This document shows positions 5,131 to 7,130 of a stretch of 7,130 bases of DNA, piece after piece (the first letter of the stretch is position 1; each line of letters starts with the position of its first letter). The notes under the pieces are model-generated. The model was not told the origin of the DNA, did not search any database, and saw only the letters and a program-made list of their open reading frames with translations. Source of the DNA: an uncultured Aquincola sp. (lineage in GTDB: Bacteria; Pseudomonadota; Gammaproteobacteria; Burkholderiales; Burkholderiaceae); assembly GCA_937883885.1 (NCBI GenBank), contig CAKZXL010000911.1, positions 1 to 7,130 on the forward strand, in the 5' to 3' direction. The translations under genes and the position numbers were made by a program.

Positions 5131-6525
5131 ATGAGCCCAGGCCTGGACCCGTACGACGCCGACCGCCCGCTGCGCATGGCTTGCGCCTGCGGCCAGCATG
5201 GCTCGGCCGATGAGCATGTGCAGGCCGAGGCGGCGGTGGCCACGCTGCAGGCGCGCAGCGAGAGCGAGGACTTCGTGGCCCGCGCCAATGCCTTCATCGA
5301 GGCCGCGGTGGTCAAGGCGCTGTTTCCGCAGGACGCGCTGCGCCGCCGCTTCCTGCGTGCGGTGGGCCGCTCCACCGCCATGGCCGCCATCGGCAGCGTG
5401 CTGCCGCTGGCCAGCCTGCAGGCCATGGCGCAGGACAAGGCCGCGCTGGAGAAGAAGGACCTGAAGATCGGCTTCATCCCCATCACCTGTGCCACGCCGT
5501 TGATCATGGCCCACCCGCTGGGCTTCTACAGCAAGCAGGGCTTGAACGTGGAGGTGGTCAAGACCGCGGGCTGGGCGCTGATCCGCGACAAGATGCTCAA
5601 CAAGGAGTACGACGCCACCCACTTCCTGAGCCCGATGCCGCTGGCCATCAGCCTGGGGGCGGGCTCCAACCCGGTGCCGATGCGGGTGGCCACCATCCAG
5701 AACACCAATGGCCAGGCCATCACGCTGGCCAACAAGCACAAGGACAAGCGCGACCCGAGGCAGTGGAAGGGCTTCAAGTTCGCGGTGCCCTTCGAGTACT
5801 CGATGCACAACTTCCTGCTGCGCTACTACGTGGCAGAAGCAGGCCTGGACCCCGACCGCGACATCCAGATCCGCGTGGTGCCGCCGCCCGAGATGGTGGC
5901 CAACCTGCGGGCCGGCAACATCGACGGCTACCTGGGCCCCGACCCCTTCAACCAGCGTGCGGTGTATGAAGAGATCGGCTTCATCCACCTGCTGACCAAG
6001 GACCTGTGGAATGGCCACCCGTGCTGCGCCTTCGGCACCTCGGCCGAGTTCATCCAGAAGAACCCCAACACCTTCGCAGCCTTGTTCCGCGCGGTGATGA
6101 CCTCGGCCGCCATGGCGCGCGAGGCCAAGAACCGTGAGCTGATCGCCAAGGTGATCGCGCCGCAGGCCTATCTGAACCAGCCCGAGACGGTGTTGACCCA
6201 GGTGCTCACCGGCCGCTTTGCCGACGGCCTGGGCAAGGTGCAGAGCGTGCCCGACCGCGCCGACTTCGACCCCATGCCCTGGCAGAGCATGGCGGTGTGG
6301 ATCCTCACGCAGATGAAGCGCTGGGGCTATGTGAAGGGTGAGGTCAACTACAAGCAGCTGGCCGAGCAGGTGTTCCTGCTGACCGACGCCAAGAAGACCA
6401 TGTCCGCGCTGGACATGCAGCCGCCGGCCGGGGCGTACCCCAAGTTCACCATCATGGGCAAGGTGTTCGACCCCGAGAAGCCGGAGGCGTATGTGTCCAG
6501 CTTCGCCATCCAGCGGGCGGCCTGA
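5131..6525 (+). CDS. nrtA: CmpA/NrtA family ABC transporter substrate-binding protein with N-terminal extension
   Basis: 464 residues from ATG 5131. Residues 1-70 form an extension with a Cys/His group, ACACGQHGSADEH (17-29; C18, C20, H23, H29), then an acidic, helical-looking stretch. A twin-arginine signal follows: RRRFLR (71-76), a hydrophobic stretch, and a likely cleavage after AMA (98-100). The mature part begins LKIGFIPITCATPLIMAHP and shows NrtA/CmpA landmarks: KTAGWALIRDK (144-154), NTNGQAITLANKH (191-203), PFEYSMHNFLLRYY (220-233), VVPPPEMVANL (249-259), GPDPFNQRAV (269-278), and a DLWNGHPCCAFG stretch (291-302). It should bind an anion, probably nitrate or nitrite, in the periplasm and deliver it to the membrane permease. 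Cyanate, bicarbonate or another ligand cannot be excluded. Its stop overlaps the permease start by one base. Family call is strong; exact ligand is not. Confidence 0.88.
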   Translation: MSPGLDPYDADRPLRMACACGQHGSADEHVQAEAAVATLQARSESEDFVARANAFIEAAVVKALFPQDALRRRFLRAVGRSTAMAAIGSVLPLASLQAMAQDKAALEKKDLKIGFIPITCATPLIMAHPLGFYSKQGLNVEVVKTAGWALIRDKMLNKEYDATHFLSPMPLAISLGAGSNPVPMRVATIQNTNGQAITLANKHKDKRDPRQWKGFKFAVPFEYSMHNFLLRYYVAEAGLDPDRDIQIRVVPPPEMVANLRAGNIDGYLGPDPFNQRAVYEEIGFIHLLTKDLWNGHPCCAFGTSAEFIQKNPNTFAALFRAVMTSAAMAREAKNRELIAKVIAPQAYLNQPETVLTQVLTGRFADGLGKVQSVPDRADFDPMPWQSMAVWILTQMKRWGYVKGEVNYKQLAEQVFLLTDAKKTMSALDMQPPAGAYPKFTIMGKVFDPEKPEAYVSSFAIQRAA

Positions 6526-7130
6526 TGCGCAGCCTGAACCTGCGCGCGGCGCTGCTGTCGCTGGCCCTGCTGGTGCTGCTGCTGGCGGTGTGGCAGGTGG
6601 CCACGCTGCCTTCGGGCGGCAGCGCGGCCCCGGCCGCGGCCCGCATGACGGCCGAGGAGATCGAGTACGCCAAGCTGCTGGGCAAGGACCCGACCGCAGG
6701 CGCTGCGCCGGCAGCCGCCAAGTCGGGCTTTCCCACGCCGGCGCAGATGGCTGCCGCCGCGTGGGCGCAGCTGGCCAGTCCGTTCCATGACCATGGGCCC
6801 AACGACAAGGGCATCGGCCTGCAGCTGGCGCATTCGCTGGGCCGTGTGGCGCTGGGCTACCTGATCGCGGCCGCGGTGGCGGTGCCGCTGGGCTTTGCCA
6901 TCGGCATGAGCCCGCTGCTGTACCGCGCGCTCGATCCGTTCATCCAGATCTTGAAGCCCATCTCGCCGCTGGCCTGGATGCCGCTGGCGCTCTACACCAT
7001 CAAGGACTCGTCGATCAGCGGCATCTTCGTGATCTTCATCTGCTCGGTGTGGCCGATGCTGATCAACACCGCCTTCGGCGTGGCCGGCGTGCGGCGCGAG
7101 TGGCTGAACGTGGCGCGCACGCTGGAGGTC
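6525..7130 (+). CDS. nrtB: Nitrate-type ABC transporter permease (NrtB/NtrB), 3' end outside window
   Basis: 202 residues are visible from ATG 6525 (TGATG overlap with the preceding stop), and the frame stays open to the window end. Segments: a first membrane helix at about 7-26; a roughly 75-residue hydrophilic loop containing MTAEEIEYAKLLGKDP (41-56) and GFPTPAQM (68-75), presumably periplasmic; SLGRVALGYLIAAAVAVPLG (104-123); the highly conserved ALDPFIQILKPISPLAWMPLA (about 135-155); and GIFVIFICSVWPMLINTAFG (166-185). It ends at the beginning of the EAA loop (REWLNVARTLEV), which docks the ATPase subunit. This matches nitrate/sulfonate/taurine-type inner-membrane permeases and best fits the nitrate branch. 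A nitrate-type ATPase gene would be expected downstream, outside the window. Confidence 0.9.
   Translation, partial: MRSLNLRAALLSLALLVLLLAVWQVATLPSGGSAAPAAARMTAEEIEYAKLLGKDPTAGAAPAAAKSGFPTPAQMAAAAWAQLASPFHDHGPNDKGIGLQLAHSLGRVALGYLIAAAVAVPLGFAIGMSPLLYRALDPFIQILKPISPLAWMPLALYTIKDSSISGIFVIFICSVWPMLINTAFGVAGVRREWLNVARTLEV

Noticed and set aside
4993..6018. 341-residue open frame on the minus strand antisense to the nrtA-like gene
   Set aside because: Composition is typical of a shadow frame (His/Gln/Gly/Val-rich) and the plus-strand gene has clear family motifs and a ribosome binding site.
1..7130. CRISPR arrays, tRNA or rRNA genes, insertion sequences, transposase or integrase genes
   Set aside because: No regularly spaced repeats, RNA gene signatures or recombinase motifs were seen on either strand, so transfer of the 3024-4957 module rests on composition and context only.

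Overview
The window reads as a chromosomal segment of a high-GC betaproteobacterium, most likely in the order Burkholderiales. I base this on the strongly G/C-ending codons, on hand-counted G+C of 72-75% in sampled core blocks (43/60 at 5161-5220, 45/60 at 1801-1860), and on the type of NrtA/NrtB nitrate-class transporter proteins present. The species cannot be named from sequence alone.

Layout. (1) 1-219, + strand: the last 72 codons of a short-chain dehydrogenase. (2) 255-1136, +: a CE4/PuuE-like polysaccharide-deacetylase-fold protein. (3) 1179-3010, +: a two-gene signalling operon whose reading frames overlap by 4 bases, a soluble PAS sensor histidine kinase and a NarL/FixJ-type response regulator. 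(4) 3024-4957, - strand: a compact two-gene unit, an OLD/COG4637-like AAA ATPase followed two bases after its stop by a DUF4276 protein. (5) 4958-5130: a 173-bp divergent intergenic region with nested inverted repeats. (6) 5131-7130, +: a CmpA/NrtA-type substrate-binding protein with an unusual N-terminal extension ahead of a twin-arginine signal, then the start of the NrtB-type permease, cut off by the window end.

How the parts relate. The kinase and regulator are a complete phosphorelay pair and lie near a nitrate-class ABC importer operon. A link between them is plausible, because NarL-type systems often answer nitrogen signals, but nothing seen here proves it. The ATPase-DUF4276 pair sits between them, on the opposite strand and at visibly lower G+C (58-65% in sampled blocks). 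It reads as an inserted accessory module. An ATPase paired with a small protein carrying TOPRIM-like acidic motifs is the same architecture as the PARIS and AbiL anti-phage systems, so this pair is the best candidate for an under-described system.

Other points of interest are a dyad in the ATPase leader whose stem contains the ribosome binding site, a partial direct repeat flanking the module, and the Cys/His-containing extension on the NrtA-like protein. Long ORFs in other frames (for example 420-2279 and 4993-6018 on the - strand) are GC-rich shadows and are not annotated.
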